Shown: positions 29,141 through 39,509, counted from the first letter of the stretch. The stretch: DNA of 64,000 nucleotides from Halopseudomonas salina (GCF_008641105.1 NZ_VTTI01000009.1:91160-155159), one strand, 5' to 3'. Translations and numbers: made by a program. Notes: generated by a model from the sequence alone, not told the origin.

Positions 29141-30646
29141 ATGTGTGGCATTGTTGGCATAGTGGGCAAGTCGAACGTCAATCAGTCACTGTATGACGCT
29201 CTGACCGTGCTGCAACATCGTGGCCAGGACGCCGCCGGCATCGTAACCTGTGATCGGGGCCGGCTCCATTTGCGCAAGGATAACGGGCTCGTCCGGGACG
29301 TCTTTCATCAGCGGCATATGCAGCGGCTGGTGGGCACCATGGGCATAGGTCACGTGCGCTACCCGACCGCCGGATCCTCGAGTTCGGCCGAAGCTCAGCC
29401 GTTTTATGTGAATTCCCCATACGGTATTACTCTGGCTCACAACGGCAACCTGACCAACGTCGAACAGTTGTCGCGGGAAATTTACGAGTCGGATCTGCGT
29501 CATGTGAACACTAATTCCGATTCGGAAGTACTACTAAACGTGTTTGCCCACGAACTGGCTCGCGGGGGCAAACTGCAGCCAGGCAAAGAAGATATCTTCA
29601 ATGCAGTGCGCGCCGTTCATGCCCGCTGTACCGGCGGCTATGCGGCCATCGCAATGGTGACCGGCTATGGCGTGGTCGGGTTCCGTGATCCCCATGCGAT
29701 TCGCCCCATCGTCTTCGGCAAGCGTGAAACCGAAAACGGTACCGAGTACATGATCGCTTCTGAAAGTGTGTCGCTGGACGTGCTTGGCTTTGACCTGATA
29801 AGGGATCTTGAGCCGGGCGAGGCGGTATATATCACCGACAAGGGCGAGCTGCATACTGCCCAGTGCGCTGAAAACCCCAGTTACTCGCCTTGCATCTTCG
29901 AGCATGTCTATCTGGCTCGTCCCGATTCCATGATAGACAACGTGCTGGTCTATAAAGCACGACTGCGCATGGGTGAAAAACTGGCGGAGAAGATACTTCG
30001 TGAGAAACCGGATCACGGTATCGATGTTGTGATCCCGATTCCCGATACCAGTCGCACCTCAGCCGTAGAGCTGGCTAATCATCTGGGCGTGAAATTCCGC
30101 GAGGGATTCGTCAAGAACCGTTATATCGGTCGCACCTTCATCATGCCCGGACAGGCTGCACGGAAGAAATCCGTGCGTCAGAAGCTGAATGCCATCGAGC
30201 TCGAATTTCGTGGCAAGAACGTCTTGCTGGTTGACGATTCGATTGTGCGCGGTACTACCTGCAAGCAAATCATCCAGATGGCCCGCGAGGCGGGCGCTGC
30301 CAAGGTGTATTTCTGTTCTGCGGCACCTGCGGTGCGCTTTCCGAACGTATATGGCATTGATATGCCTAGTGCCCATGAGCTTATCGCTCACGGCCGTACT
30401 ACCGACGAAGTTGCTGAACTGATTGGCGCAGACTGGCTGATTTATCAGGATCTGCCAGATCTGATCGATGCGGTAAGCGAGGGTAATCCTAAGCTCACCC
30501 GTTTCGATTGCTCGGTATTCGACGGTGATTATGTGACCGGGGACGTGAACGAGGCATATCTTGGCAAGATCGAACAGGCGCGTAACGACGCAGCCATGTC
30601 GACCAGCGAAATGGGCAGCGCGGTGATCGAGCTGCACAATAACTAG
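29141..30646 (+). CDS. purF: Amidophosphoribosyltransferase
   Basis: The 501-residue enzyme starts purine synthesis by making phosphoribosylamine from PRPP and glutamine. The N-terminal MCGIVGIVG exposes the catalytic Cys after Met removal and defines the class II glutaminase domain (to about 235). The PRPP-binding motif [13 protein letters not shown] lies near 363-375. Length fits the E. coli-type enzyme. It is followed by metZ after 52 bases, the same order as in P. aeruginosa. Confidence 0.98.
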   Translation: MCGIVGIVGKSNVNQSLYDALTVLQHRGQDAAGIVTCDRGRLHLRKDNGLVRDVFHQRHMQRLVGTMGIGHVRYPTAGSSSSAEAQPFYVNSPYGITLAHNGNLTNVEQLSREIYESDLRHVNTNSDSEVLLNVFAHELARGGKLQPGKEDIFNAVRAVHARCTGGYAAIAMVTGYGVVGFRDPHAIRPIVFGKRETENGTEYMIASESVSLDVLGFDLIRDLEPGEAVYITDKGELHTAQCAENPSYSPCIFEHVYLARPDSMIDNVLVYKARLRMGEKLAEKILREKPDHGIDVVIPIPDTSRTSAVELANHLGVKFREGFVKNRYIGRTFIMPGQAARKKSVRQKLNAIELEFRGKNVLLVDDSIVRGTTCKQIIQMAREAGAAKVYFCSAAPAVRFPNVYGIDMPSAHELIAHGRTTDEVAELIGADWLIYQDLPDLIDAVSEGNPKLTRFDCSVFDGDYVTGDVNEAYLGKIEQARNDAAMSTSEMGSAVIELHNN

Positions 30647-30698
30647 ACCAAGGACTCGGTACCAATCAACAGGCACCGACAGCACAAGTGAGTCTGAT

Positions 30699-31916
30699 AT
30701 GACTGAAGAATGGGATGCTGGTCGACTCGACAGTGACCTTGAAAATGCCGGATTCGACACGCTCGCGGTGCGGGCGGGTCAGCGCCGGGGGCCCGAGGCG
30801 GAGCACGGCGAAGCACTGTTTCTGACCTCAAGCTATGTGTTTCGTAGCGCTGCTGACGCCGCTGCATGTTTTGCTGGCGAGGCTAAGGGCAATGTCTATT
30901 CACGCTATATGAACCCGACCGTGCGTACCTTCGAGGAGCGTATGGCCGCACTTGAGGGCGCCGAGCAGGCGGTGGCGACCGCCTCCGGCATGGCCGCCAT
31001 AATGGCCATGATCATGAGTCTGTGCTCTGCCGGCGATCATGTGCTCGTTTCACGGAGCGTTTTTGGCGCCACAGTCAGCCTGTTTGACAAGTACTTCAAG
31101 CGTTTCGGTCTGGAATATGGCTATGTGGAATTGACTGACCTGGGGGGGTGGAAAGCGGCGTGCAAGCCCAATACGCGTTTGTTTTTTGTCGAGTCCCCCT
31201 CCAATCCTCTGGCTCAGCTGGTTGATATCCGTGGCCTTGCCGGGATTGCCAGAGAGCAGGGTGCACTGTTGGCGGTGGACAACTGTTTCTGTACCCCGGC
31301 CCTGCAAAAACCGCTGGAACTGGGTGCAGACCTGATCATTCATTCTGCTACCAAATACATCGATGGTCAGGGTAGGTGTCTGGGCGGACTTGTTGCTGGC
31401 CGACGAGAGCACATGCAGGAAGTCGTGGGTTTTTTGCGCACGGCAGGGCCGACGCTGAGCCCGTTTAACGCCTGGGTATTTCTCAAGGGTCTGGAAACCT
31501 TGCGCCTGCGCATGCAGGCACACTGTGCGAGCGCCCAGTATCTGGCGGAGTGGCTGGAGGCTCAGCCGGAAGTAGAACATGTGTATTACGCCGGTTTGCC
31601 TAGCCACCCCCAGCATGAGCTTGCCCGAACTCAACAGAAGGCATTCGGTGCCGTCGTGAGTTTCGAAGTGCGCGGTGATCGCGCTGCGGCATGGCGTTTT
31701 ATCGATGCAACGCGCCTCATGTCTATTACTGCCAACCTGGGCGACAGCAAAACGACTATTACCCATCCTGCTACCACTACCCATGGACGACTTTCTCCAG
31801 AAACCCGCGCCACCGCGGGAATCAAGGAAAACCTGATCAGGCTTGCCATCGGTCTGGAAGAGGTGGAGGACCTGCAGGTTGATCTGCAGCGAGGGCTGTC
31901 AGCTCTTTCATTGTAA
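30699..31916 (+). CDS. metZ: O-succinylhomoserine sulfhydrylase
   Basis: The 405-residue PLP enzyme of the Cys/Met metabolism family makes homocysteine directly from O-succinylhomoserine and sulfide. The PLP lysine lies in IHSATKYIDGQGRCLGG (about 215). YSRYMNPTVRTFEERMAALEGA (about 66) and FVESPSNPL (about 165) are family signatures. Assignment to metZ rather than metB or metY rests on its place after purF, as in Pseudomonas. No terminator is evident within the following 150 bases. Confidence 0.94.
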   Translation: MTEEWDAGRLDSDLENAGFDTLAVRAGQRRGPEAEHGEALFLTSSYVFRSAADAAACFAGEAKGNVYSRYMNPTVRTFEERMAALEGAEQAVATASGMAAIMAMIMSLCSAGDHVLVSRSVFGATVSLFDKYFKRFGLEYGYVELTDLGGWKAACKPNTRLFFVESPSNPLAQLVDIRGLAGIAREQGALLAVDNCFCTPALQKPLELGADLIIHSATKYIDGQGRCLGGLVAGRREHMQEVVGFLRTAGPTLSPFNAWVFLKGLETLRLRMQAHCASAQYLAEWLEAQPEVEHVYYAGLPSHPQHELARTQQKAFGAVVSFEVRGDRAAAWRFIDATRLMSITANLGDSKTTITHPATTTHGRLSPETRATAGIKENLIRLAIGLEEVEDLQVDLQRGLSALSL

Positions 31917-32073
31917 TTATCAGGTATGTTTTGCCAAACGTTTCACATTAGTGCGAAAAAGATATTTGTATTGTGATGATGCTGTTTTAAGTTGGTCGAG
32001 CCGCAGGGAAGCGGGTCAAGCCTGCCATGCAGTACCCGGCAGTGCGGCATCAAACTCACAAGGAGAATATCCA

Positions 32074-32358
32074 ATGAAAAATATCTTTCTGGCACTGTGC
32101 CTTTCCCTTTCTGCTCTTTTGACCTTGCCAGCTATGGCAGAGCCCGCAGAAACTTCTATGGTCAGCGTGAACATCAACCAGGCCAGTGCTGCCGAGATGG
32201 CTGAAGTGTTGCAGGGAGTAGGTGAGTCCAAGGCGCAGGCGATTGTCGATTACCGGGAAGAAAACGGTAACTTCGCGGCTGTCGGTGACCTGGCCCAGGT
32301 CAATGGAATCGGGCCCGCTACCATCAAGAAAAATGAAGCGCGCATCGCTCTGGAGTAA
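32074..32358 (+). CDS. Small exported ComEA-like helix-hairpin-helix protein
   Basis: The 94-residue protein begins with a signal peptide (about 1-22, ending in PAMAEPAE). Two helix-hairpin-helix motifs follow: VNINQASAAEMAEVLQGVG (about 30) and DLAQVNGIGPATIKKNE (about 73). This is the DNA-binding domain of ComEA, the periplasmic DNA receptor for uptake, in the short stand-alone form found in many proteobacteria. ATG at 32074 is preceded by AAGGAGA. It is monocistronic, converging on the chemoreceptor gene. A role in natural transformation is plausible but not shown. Confidence 0.88.
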   Translation: MKNIFLALCLSLSALLTLPAMAEPAETSMVSVNINQASAAEMAEVLQGVGESKAQAIVDYREENGNFAAVGDLAQVNGIGPATIKKNEARIALE

Positions 32359-32369
32359 CTACAGGCGCC

Positions 32370-32396
32370 GAACTCGCCACCCAGGGTGGTGAGTTC
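32370..32396. terminator. Inverted repeat between comEA-like and chemoreceptor genes
   Basis: GAACTCGCCACC (32370-32381) pairs with GGTGGTGAGTTC (32385-32396) around CAG, giving a 12-bp stem with one G-T pair. It lies in the 36-base space between two convergent genes. There is no T-run on either strand, so it may be a bidirectional stop or an RNA-stabilising stem. Confidence 0.45.
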
Positions 32397-33840
32397 AGGT
32401 CCTTAATCGGCTCACCGAATCACTCAATTGATGGGCCAGTCCCGCCAGCTGTTCGCTGGTAGAGGCGCTTAACAAGGTCTGCTCGACCGTTCTCTCGGTT
32501 ACATCCCGAATATGTACGATGCTTTGAGTAATAGCTTCTGCCGCCTGACTTTGCTGCTCAACGGCGGAAGCGATCTCACTATTGCCATCCCGAATCTGGC
32601 TTACGGCCGTGGTAATAACTGCCAGAGATTGTCCCGCCTCGTTGCTCTGCTCCACGGACTCCCTTGTAAGGCCTGCGCTGGCTTGCATATCCTGCACTGC
32701 ATCTGTTGTGCCGCCCTGCAGGGCCTCGATCATTCTCTGGATTTCGTCGGTAGAGCTCTGCACACGCTGAGCCAGTGCCCTCACCTCGTCGGCCACGACA
32801 GCAAAGCCGCGCCCCGACTCGCCGGCGCGGGCAGCTTCGATCGCAGCGTTGAGCGCCAGCAGGTTGGTTTGCTCGGCGATGCTGCGAATCACGTTTACCA
32901 CCCCGCTTATTTCTTGACTGTGGCCCTGTAGGGTTTCCATATGCCGGGTACAGCGCTCGATACTGGTTGCCAGGCCCGCGATCGTGCTGCTGACCCGCGC
33001 AACCTGGTCGCGTCCGTTACGTGCCAGGTCATCAGCCTGCAGGGACTGGTCCCGGGTCTTCGAGCTGTTGGAGGCGATGTCCTGCACCGTTGCACTCATC
33101 TCGTTTACCGCAGCGGCGACCATGTCTGTTTCACCCTGCTGGCTTATCATGCCGTCGCGCACGCGACTCATTACCTGGGCCAGCTCGGAGGCGCCTTGAT
33201 CGAGTTGCTCTGCGGCCTTGCGTACAGCGCCCACTACCTGTTGCTGGGATGCCTGCATCGCATTGAAGGCCCGCGCGATGGAGCCGATTTCGTCCCGGCT
33301 ATTCGCCTGGGCACGCAGCGTGAGATCACCACGTTCCTGTACGGCAAGCATGATGTCTCGTACCGCAATGATATGTCGGGTAATAAAGCTGATCAGTAGC
33401 TGTGACACCACGAGTACGGCTAGCATCAACACGAATACGGCGACGGCATACAGGGGGGCTCGAGCCATTGTCAGTTCAAAAAAATCAATGCGCTGCACCC
33501 CCATAAGGCGAAGATCACCTTCGCTATTGAGGGCCCATGCGCCGGTAAACGCATCGGCCTCTTTTGAGCCCAGTTCTTCTGCCGGAATCCATGTGGGAGT
33601 CGAGAAAGTGCGTGAGCCGGCTTGCATGGCCGCTGGGGGCGTCAGAGCTTGCAACCATGGAAATGCAGTCTTGTCATAGGAGGCTTGTATCAGGGCCTGA
33701 CCCATATCCCGGCGCTGGTCCTGCAGACTTTGCCGTTCAACCATCAGGGCGACGAGCACTAGAACAAGGGTGCTGGCAAAGGCGACGGCATTGACGGCCC
33801 AGAACTTGTATTTCAGAGGAATATGTTGAAGAAAGACCAT
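32395..33840 (-). CDS. Methyl-accepting chemotaxis protein
   Basis: The 481-residue receptor starts at the ATG at 33840, preceded by GGGAG. Membrane segments lie at about 10-32 and 130-155, enclosing a short periplasmic domain of about 95 residues, smaller than the common four-helix or Cache sensors. A HAMP domain (about 155-208) leads into the coiled-coil signalling domain. The conserved hairpin tip is in [19 protein letters not shown] followed by [12 protein letters not shown] (about 315-345). There is no C-terminal CheR-docking pentapeptide. The ligand is unknown. Confidence 0.92.
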   Translation of the reverse strand: MVFLQHIPLKYKFWAVNAVAFASTLVLVLVALMVERQSLQDQRRDMGQALIQASYDKTAFPWLQALTPPAAMQAGSRTFSTPTWIPAEELGSKEADAFTGAWALNSEGDLRLMGVQRIDFFELTMARAPLYAVAVFVLMLAVLVVSQLLISFITRHIIAVRDIMLAVQERGDLTLRAQANSRDEIGSIARAFNAMQASQQQVVGAVRKAAEQLDQGASELAQVMSRVRDGMISQQGETDMVAAAVNEMSATVQDIASNSSKTRDQSLQADDLARNGRDQVARVSSTIAGLATSIERCTRHMETLQGHSQEISGVVNVIRSIAEQTNLLALNAAIEAARAGESGRGFAVVADEVRALAQRVQSSTDEIQRMIEALQGGTTDAVQDMQASAGLTRESVEQSNEAGQSLAVITTAVSQIRDGNSEIASAVEQQSQAAEAITQSIVHIRDVTERTVEQTLLSASTSEQLAGLAHQLSDSVSRLRT

Positions 33841-33972
33841 GCCTGCTCCCAAGGGGTGTTGTTGTGTACCGGGGCGCGATTATAGAGCCCTTACGTTGAT
33901 ATCGGTTGATGCGGGTCAAACTTGACCGCAATGTATGAGTTTTCAGGCGCCGCGTAGCTGTCACTGATCGGT

Positions 33973-33978
33973 TATACT
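33973..33978 (+). promoter_or_regulatory. Candidate -10 box of rnd-ycgL
   Basis: TATACT lies 27 bases before the rnd ATG. The -35 region is not recognisable, so the evidence is one hexamer only. Confidence 0.25.
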
Positions 33979-34005
33979 GCGCGACTGAAAAAGGAACATG
34001 CTGAT

Positions 34006-35148
34006 ATGACCCAATCGCCTGAACCCCTGATGATCAATCAGGATGCTGAATTAGCCCACTGGTGCTCACAGTGGCTGAAGCTTTCGTACGTCGCAGTAGA
34101 CACCGAGTTTGAGCGTACTGAAACCTTCTATCCGATTGCAGGCCTGATTCAGGTTAGTGACGGTAGGCAAGCGTTTCTCGTTGATCCATTGGCAATAAGC
34201 GATTGGTCCCCGCTGGTCGAGGTATTGCAAAGCCCCAGCGTTATCAAGGTTCTGCACTCGTGTAGTGAGGACATCGAAGTCTTCCTGAAGCTATGCGGCG
34301 TGGCTCCGGCCCCGTTGTTTGACACCCAACTGGCCGCAGCCTATCTGAACATGGGTTTTTCCATGGGGTATTCACGCCTGGTCAAGGCGTTGCTGGATAT
34401 CGATCTGTCCAATGAAGAAACCCGCTCTGATTGGTTGCAACGCCCGCTGAGTGAATCTCAGCTCCGCTATGCCGCGGCCGACGCGGTGCATCTTGCCGAA
34501 CTCTATCAGCTAATGGCCCCCCGTATTGAAGCGGCCAGCCTGACCCCGTGGTTGCTCGAGGATACGGCCGAACAAGTGGCCGCAGCACAGCGCATCCAGG
34601 AGCCGGAAACGGCCTTCATCAACGTTAAGCAGGCCTGGCGTCTGAAGCCTAATGAACTTGCGGTTCTCAAAGTGCTCGCCACCTGGCGTGAGCGTGAGGC
34701 GCGCGAGCGTGACCAGGCCCGCAACCGCATGCTGCGTGAGCGTACCTTGTGTCCGCTTGCCCAGCGTCAGCCTGATAATCTGCAAGCGTTGGCACGTATT
34801 GAGGACATGCATCCACGTACGGTGCGTCAGCATGGTAGCGAAATTCTCGAGCTTATCCGCCAGGGACAGAATGTGCCTCCAAGTGAGTGGCCTGAGCGTT
34901 TGCCTGAGCCACTCCCTGCCGATGCCAACGGGCTGCTCAAGGCCCTGCGCAAGGTGGGGCAGGCCCATGCCGAACGTCTGAATATCGCGCCCGAAATAGT
35001 GTTGCGCAAGAAAATCACTGAAGCGCTGGTGAGAACCGGCTTTCCCGCTGGGCCTTATACTCTCCCGGAGGAATTCATTGGCTGGCGACGTGAATTGATG
35101 GGAGAAGAGTTACTGGCTATCGCCAATGCCAGGGATGCCAATTCATGA
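34006..35148 (+). CDS. rnd: Ribonuclease D
   Basis: The 380-residue 3'-5' exoribonuclease trims tRNA precursors and other structured RNAs. The DEDDy nuclease domain occupies about 10-200: [13 protein letters not shown] (about 28) gives the first D and [11 protein letters not shown] (about 84) the next D, and YAAADAVHL (about 157) the Tyr and last D. HRDC domains follow (about 205-285 and beyond). The stop overlaps the ycgL start as ATGA, the same pair seen in P. aeruginosa. Confidence 0.96.
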   Translation: MTQSPEPLMINQDAELAHWCSQWLKLSYVAVDTEFERTETFYPIAGLIQVSDGRQAFLVDPLAISDWSPLVEVLQSPSVIKVLHSCSEDIEVFLKLCGVAPAPLFDTQLAAAYLNMGFSMGYSRLVKALLDIDLSNEETRSDWLQRPLSESQLRYAAADAVHLAELYQLMAPRIEAASLTPWLLEDTAEQVAAAQRIQEPETAFINVKQAWRLKPNELAVLKVLATWREREARERDQARNRMLRERTLCPLAQRQPDNLQALARIEDMHPRTVRQHGSEILELIRQGQNVPPSEWPERLPEPLPADANGLLKALRKVGQAHAERLNIAPEIVLRKKITEALVRTGFPAGPYTLPEEFIGWRRELMGEELLAIANARDANS

Positions 35149-35438
35149 AAGTGATGTGCTCTATCTACCGTAGCAAGCGCAAGCAGGGCATGTACCTGTA
35201 TGTGCCGCGCAAGACCGATATGGCTGAACTTCCCGAGTCACTCATGCAGTTGTTTGGCGCGGCCGAGCTGGCCATGGATCTGGTGCTGACCGAGCAGCGG
35301 ACATTGGCTCGGGAGGATATCCACAAGGTACTGGCCAATCTGGAATCCCAGGGATACCACCTGCAGATGCCACCCAGGGAAGATGAGTATCTGATCCATC
35401 TACCCGATGAACTGCTGTACCGCAACGACCCGATCTGA
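35145..35438 (+). CDS. ycgL: YcgL-domain protein
   Basis: This 97-residue protein belongs to the YcgL family (PF05166): [17 protein letters not shown] at the N-terminus and an [17 protein letters not shown] end. Family members are small alpha/beta proteins of unknown function found in gammaproteobacteria. It overlaps rnd by 4 bases, so translation is probably coupled, and a link with RNA metabolism has been suspected only from this neighbourhood. Confidence 0.92.
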   Translation: MKVMCSIYRSKRKQGMYLYVPRKTDMAELPESLMQLFGAAELAMDLVLTEQRTLAREDIHKVLANLESQGYHLQMPPREDEYLIHLPDELLYRNDPI

Positions 35439-35470
35439 AGTTTCCTGTTCAGCCGGGGCTGCAAGTTGGT

Positions 35471-35695
35471 TCAATACTGGCGTGGCTCTGAACGCAGGGG
35501 GTCGAGCAGGTAGCTCAGGCCGTTGTGATCGATTTCTTGCATCAGGGCCAGCAGCCGTCCGATTTCGCCGGACGGAAAACCTTCACGTGCAAACCAGTTC
35601 AGATAATGCCCCGGCAGATCCGCGATTTTACGGCCCTGGTATTTTCCGAAGGGCATTTCCCTGGTCACCAGCAATAGCAGATCTTCTGGAGCCAT
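35471..35695 (-). CDS. DUF3820 family small protein
   Basis: The 74-residue protein contains REMPFGKYQGRKIADLPGHYLNWFAREGFPSG, the characteristic core of DUF3820 (PF12843). In Pseudomonas the family is annotated as a putative quorum-sensing-regulated virulence factor, and the function is not known. It converges on ycgL with a 32-base gap. Confidence 0.85.
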   Translation of the reverse strand: MAPEDLLLLVTREMPFGKYQGRKIADLPGHYLNWFAREGFPSGEIGRLLALMQEIDHNGLSYLLDPLRSEPRQY

Positions 35696-35817
35696 CGTTC
35701 TCTCTCGGTTACAAAATCACAGTTTACCAGTATCTGCACAGGAAGCCGGCAAGAGGAAACTCGCGTACCCTGTGGCCATTGCACGTCAACCATCACTCAC
35801 AGGTAACAGGAACCAAT

Positions 35818-36189
35818 ATGATAGTTAAAGCATTGCGAACAGGTCTGGGTAATCTGATCATCTTTCTCGACTTCATTACCCGTCCGAGAAAGATGAAACG
35901 GTCAGCCGAAAATCAGGCTGCGGTAGAGCAGGCCGCTGCTGGCCTGGCCCTTTATCAGTTCAGGGCCTGTCCCTTTTGCGTTCGCACCCGCCGTACCCTG
36001 CACCGGTTAAATGTGCCTGTGACCCTCAAGGATGCCAAAAACAATCCCGCGGATCGTCAGGCATTGCTCGAGGAGGGTGGCAAAATCAAGGTGCCATGTC
36101 TGCGAATCGAGGAAGAAGGTAAAGTAACCTGGCTGTATGAATCAAAGGTGATTGGTGCCTACCTTGAGGACCGCTTCGCTACTGCCTGA
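35818..36189 (+). CDS. Glutaredoxin-like thiol-disulfide protein
   Basis: The 123-residue protein has an N-terminal hydrophobic or amphipathic stretch (about 10-22) and a glutaredoxin/GST-N fold from about 42. The redox motif is CPFC (about 50-53) in RACPFCVRTRRTLHRL. The cis-Pro region is KVPCLRIEEEG (about 90), with an extra Cys after the Pro. VTWLYESKVIGAYLEDRF matches the GST-type end. The preceding 40 residues suggest membrane attachment, but one short segment is weak evidence. It ends exactly where the convergent queD begins. Confidence 0.88.
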   Translation: MIVKALRTGLGNLIIFLDFITRPRKMKRSAENQAAVEQAAAGLALYQFRACPFCVRTRRTLHRLNVPVTLKDAKNNPADRQALLEEGGKIKVPCLRIEEEGKVTWLYESKVIGAYLEDRFATA

Positions 36190-36555
36190 TTACAAGGTTC
36201 CGGTTCCGCGGTAGATGCAGCCGCTGGTGCAGGTTTCTCTGATGGTGATCTGACAGAGTTCCGGCAGTAGCGGCTTGAGTTCCCGCCAGATCCATTGCGC
36301 CAGAATCTCGCTTGTGGGGTTTTCCAGACCGGGGATATCATTCAGGTAGTTGTGATCGAGGGTCTCATAGATAGGCTTGAATATGGCTTTGATGTCACCA
36401 AAGTCCCTGATCCAGCCAGTATGCGGGTCAGGATCGCCCTGTATATGTACCCCGACCTGAAACGAATGTCCGTGCAGCCTGCCACATTTGTGCCCTTCGG
36501 GCACATGCGGGAGACGATGAGCCGACTCGAACGTGAATTCCTTGAATATTTCCAT
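36190..36555 (-). CDS. queD: 6-carboxy-5,6,7,8-tetrahydropterin synthase
   Basis: The 121-residue zinc enzyme makes the queuosine precursor from dihydroneopterin triphosphate. Zinc ligands are in [10 protein letters not shown] (about 13) and GRLHGHSF (about 25-32), the catalytic Cys in [18 protein letters not shown] (about 67) and [11 protein letters not shown] at the C-terminus are typical of QueD. Length is normal. It is convergent with and abuts the glutaredoxin gene. Confidence 0.96.
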   Translation of the reverse strand: MEIFKEFTFESAHRLPHVPEGHKCGRLHGHSFQVGVHIQGDPDPHTGWIRDFGDIKAIFKPIYETLDHNYLNDIPGLENPTSEILAQWIWRELKPLLPELCQITIRETCTSGCIYRGTGTL

Positions 36556-36633
36556 AGGGCTACCTTCATGCTAGGGCTGGGTGAGGGCCGCAATTCTACC
36601 CCACCAGGTTCGATACCCACAGCGTTCCGGACG

Positions 36634-37035
36634 CTACCATTCACGCTGCATGTTGCGCGTGGAAATCTGCTCATTGAGTGTCCAGTAGTCGTACAGCACA
36701 CCCAACAAAAACAGCCCGCCGGTGAAAAAATACAGTATGGCAGTGATCCATTTGCCCATGTAGAGGCGGTGGGCGCCGAAAATACCCAGAAATGTCAGCA
36801 GCACCCAGGTCAGATTGAAATTCACCGGGCCACTGCGGAAGCGTCGGTCAGCGCTGCGGTCCATTGAGGGGATCAGGAATAGATCGACAATCCAGCCGAT
36901 CAGAAAGAAGCCGAGGGTAAAGAACCAGATGGTGCCGGTAATGGGCCTGCCATAGTAGAAGCGGTGTGCTCCCATGAAACCGAAGATCCATAGAAGGTAG
37001 CCGATAGTCTTGCTGTGCGTGTCTGAATAGGCCAT
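36634..37035 (-). CDS. TM2-domain membrane protein with two repeated units
   Basis: The 133-residue protein contains two related halves. Unit 1 (about 5-60) reads LLWIFGFMGAHRFYYGRPITG and unit 2 (about 72-125) reads FLGIFGAHRLYMGKWITA, each followed by a second hydrophobic helix and a W/D-x-x-x-L segment. This is the TM2 domain (PF05154) duplicated, giving about four membrane segments. The role is unknown. It is divergent from ycjX with an 81-base intergenic region. Confidence 0.85.
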   Translation of the reverse strand: MAYSDTHSKTIGYLLWIFGFMGAHRFYYGRPITGTIWFFTLGFFLIGWIVDLFLIPSMDRSADRRFRSGPVNFNLTWVLLTFLGIFGAHRLYMGKWITAILYFFTGGLFLLGVLYDYWTLNEQISTRNMQREW

Positions 37036-37116
37036 CAGGGCCGACCTCTAATCGAATGGGTGACTGTGCGATACTGTGAATGAGGGTAGACCATAAATGA
37101 TTATCGGGGCATATGC

Positions 37117-38475
37117 ATGGCGACTGCCGAAACTGTGAACTGGATCAAAAAAGCTCAGGACAGGATTACACGCCTGGGCAGCCACACTGTGCGGGTCGGT
37201 GTTACCGGTCTGAGTGGTGCGGGCAAGACCACCTTCATCACCAGCCTGATCAATCAGCTGGAAAATCATCAGCGCGGTCTGCTGGCCAGGCGCGCGCCTT
37301 TTGATCGGCTGACCTCCGTACGCTGGCAACGCGAAGGGGTGACACGGCCGTTCCCCTATCTCGAAGCGCTTGGCGCGTTGGCATCCAGCCCTGCGCAATG
37401 GCCTTCCTCCACGGCAGATCTCGCGCGGGTCGTGATTGATCTGCAGTTCCGGCCCGAGGGCTTGCTGAAATCCCTGCAGGGTAATCGTTCGCTACGTATC
37501 GAGCTCCTGGATTATCCCGGCGAGTGGCTGCTCGATCTGCCGTTGCTGGGGCTCGAATATGGACAGTGGTGCGAGCAGATGCAGGCGTTGCTTGACAGCG
37601 AACCTCGGCAATCACTAGCGGGCGATTTGCGCGACAGGCTGAGAAATATCGATCCGGCCGCAGTGCATGATCCGGCTCTGCTGAGCCAACTGACAGCTGA
37701 CTGGACGGCATTCATGCTCCGTTGCCGTACTGAGGGTGGCCTGTCGCGTAATCAACCGGGACGATTCCTGTTGCCGGGTAGCGGCATTGCCGCAGATATG
37801 CTGATGTTCGTGCCCCTGCTGAGTGCCAACCGTTACAGCGAGGGTCCCGCCGGGAGTTGGTGGGCGCAATGCAAGGAGCGTTTCAACTACTACCGGGACT
37901 TTGTCGTAAAAGGATTTTACGATGCGCATTTCAGGCAGCTCGACAGGCAAATTCTCCTGGTAGACATGCTGACACCCATGCAGGCAGGACAAGCGGCACT
38001 GGCGGATTTGAAGCTGGCACTCGAAGAGGTCATGGGCAGTTTCCGTTATGGACGCAATTCGCTGTTGCAGCGCCTGTTCAGTCCAAGCATAAGCCGCATG
38101 GCTATCTGCTCCACCAAGGTGGACCAGGTTGCTCCGGCCCAGCAGCGGTCACTGCAACAATGCCTGGAAGACCTGGTAACCGATAGTATTTCTGAAGTGC
38201 GACACGGGGGTGTAGAGGTGCAGGGCTTCCCCCTGGCGGCCATCAGGGCTGCGGATCAGGAAGGTGAAACGATGATTGGAGGGCTGGTTGGCCAGACCGC
38301 GTTCATTCGCTATCAACCCGTTACGGTGCCTTCGCACCTGCCGCTGGATCTGAAGTTTGCGGGCCCCAGTCTCTTGCATCTTCGGCCGCCTTCGGGCCTG
38401 CACCGGAATGAACCCTTCCCGCATTTTCGCATGGATGAGCTGGCCGGGTGGATTCTGGAGGGTCGCCAGCCATGA
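37117..38475 (+). CDS. ycjX: YcjX-family P-loop protein (DUF463)
   Basis: The 452-residue protein carries a Walker A motif in GLSGAGKTTFITSLINQL (about 29-46) and a DYPGEWLLDLP segment (about 131-141), where DxPG acts as the Walker B/G3-like motif. These define the YcjX family. In E. coli ycjX and ycjF are members of the phage-shock regulon with unknown function; no psp genes are seen here. It overlaps the ycjF-like gene by 4 bases (ATGA), so the pair is co-translated. The biochemical activity is probably GTP binding (inference). Confidence 0.92.
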   Translation: MATAETVNWIKKAQDRITRLGSHTVRVGVTGLSGAGKTTFITSLINQLENHQRGLLARRAPFDRLTSVRWQREGVTRPFPYLEALGALASSPAQWPSSTADLARVVIDLQFRPEGLLKSLQGNRSLRIELLDYPGEWLLDLPLLGLEYGQWCEQMQALLDSEPRQSLAGDLRDRLRNIDPAAVHDPALLSQLTADWTAFMLRCRTEGGLSRNQPGRFLLPGSGIAADMLMFVPLLSANRYSEGPAGSWWAQCKERFNYYRDFVVKGFYDAHFRQLDRQILLVDMLTPMQAGQAALADLKLALEEVMGSFRYGRNSLLQRLFSPSISRMAICSTKVDQVAPAQQRSLQQCLEDLVTDSISEVRHGGVEVQGFPLAAIRAADQEGETMIGGLVGQTAFIRYQPVTVPSHLPLDLKFAGPSLLHLRPPSGLHRNEPFPHFRMDELAGWILEGRQP

Positions 38476-39509
38476 AGACCGATCGAGAGAAACAGCAGGA
38501 CGGGCCGCGAATTCTCGAGACATGGGAGCCGGCACCGCAGCAATCTCAACAGGATGCGCGGGTATTGGAAGAGGTTGAATATCACTCCCGTTCAACCGGA
38601 ACGCCGGTGCCTATGCCTACCGGCATTCACAATGCGCCGCCATTGAGTCCGTGGCCGCGGCGTCTGGGTTTGATGCTGCTATCGGTGGCGCTCGGAGGCG
38701 CGGTGGTGGAATGGACCCAATGGTCTCTTTCAGCCTGGTCTTGGAACCCGCTGGCCGGCGCCCTGGTCGGCGGCGTGGGAGTGGTGCTTGCAGGCACCGG
38801 ATTGCTCGGCTGGAATGCCGTGCGTCGTCAGCGTCAGAGACTGAGCGCCCTGGAGCAGCTGCGCAAGGAGATGCGTGCGGCCTTGAAGGCTCCGGAAGAA
38901 CGCCTGGCACTGGACTGGCTTGACCGTTTGCAGGCGCTACATGCCAATACGCCACTAGCGGAATCAATGAATAGCGTTTGCGCCGATCTTGATCAGTCTT
39001 ATACCGCAGAGGAGATCAGCCGTAGGCTGAACGCGCAGTTCTATCAACCTCTGGATGTTCTTGCTCGCAAGCTGATCCGTAACGAGTCGGTAGGAACCGG
39101 GATGCTGGTGGCCACCAGTCCCTGGGTATCGGTTGACCTGGTACTGGTGATCTGGCGCAATATCCGAATGATGCAACGGGTTGCTATTTGTTATGGGCTG
39201 CCCATAAGCCAGCTTGGCAAGTGGCGTCTGGCACGGCACGTGCTGCGCAATATCGCCCTTGCCGGTGGTAGCGAGATGGCCATTGGGGCACTCAGCGACA
39301 GCGTACTTTCCGGCTTGATGGAAAAGCTCGCTGCACGGGTGGGGCAGGGCATCGGTATAGGTCTTTACAGTTCGCGCCTGGGTCACTTCACGCTGGACCT
39401 GTGCCGCGCAGTGCCCTTGCCCGACAAGAGCGGACTGGTCGAAGATAACCGCGGTATTATTCAAGGCATCAGGGAAAGGCTGGGACGCACAACGGATGAC
39501 AGCATATAA
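38472..39509 (+). CDS. ycjF: YcjF-family membrane protein (DUF697/TIGR01620)
   Basis: The 345-residue protein has a polar N-terminus of about 65 residues, two membrane segments (about 67-85 and 95-115) and a C-terminal DUF697 domain with ATSPWVSVDLVLVIWRNIRMM (about 220) and GGSEMAIGAL. YcjF is the usual partner of YcjX. The ATG at 38472 overlaps the ycjX stop. Its own 3' end overlaps the next gene by 14 bases. Confidence 0.9.
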   Translation: MKTDREKQQDGPRILETWEPAPQQSQQDARVLEEVEYHSRSTGTPVPMPTGIHNAPPLSPWPRRLGLMLLSVALGGAVVEWTQWSLSAWSWNPLAGALVGGVGVVLAGTGLLGWNAVRRQRQRLSALEQLRKEMRAALKAPEERLALDWLDRLQALHANTPLAESMNSVCADLDQSYTAEEISRRLNAQFYQPLDVLARKLIRNESVGTGMLVATSPWVSVDLVLVIWRNIRMMQRVAICYGLPISQLGKWRLARHVLRNIALAGGSEMAIGALSDSVLSGLMEKLAARVGQGIGIGLYSSRLGHFTLDLCRAVPLPDKSGLVEDNRGIIQGIRERLGRTTDDSI

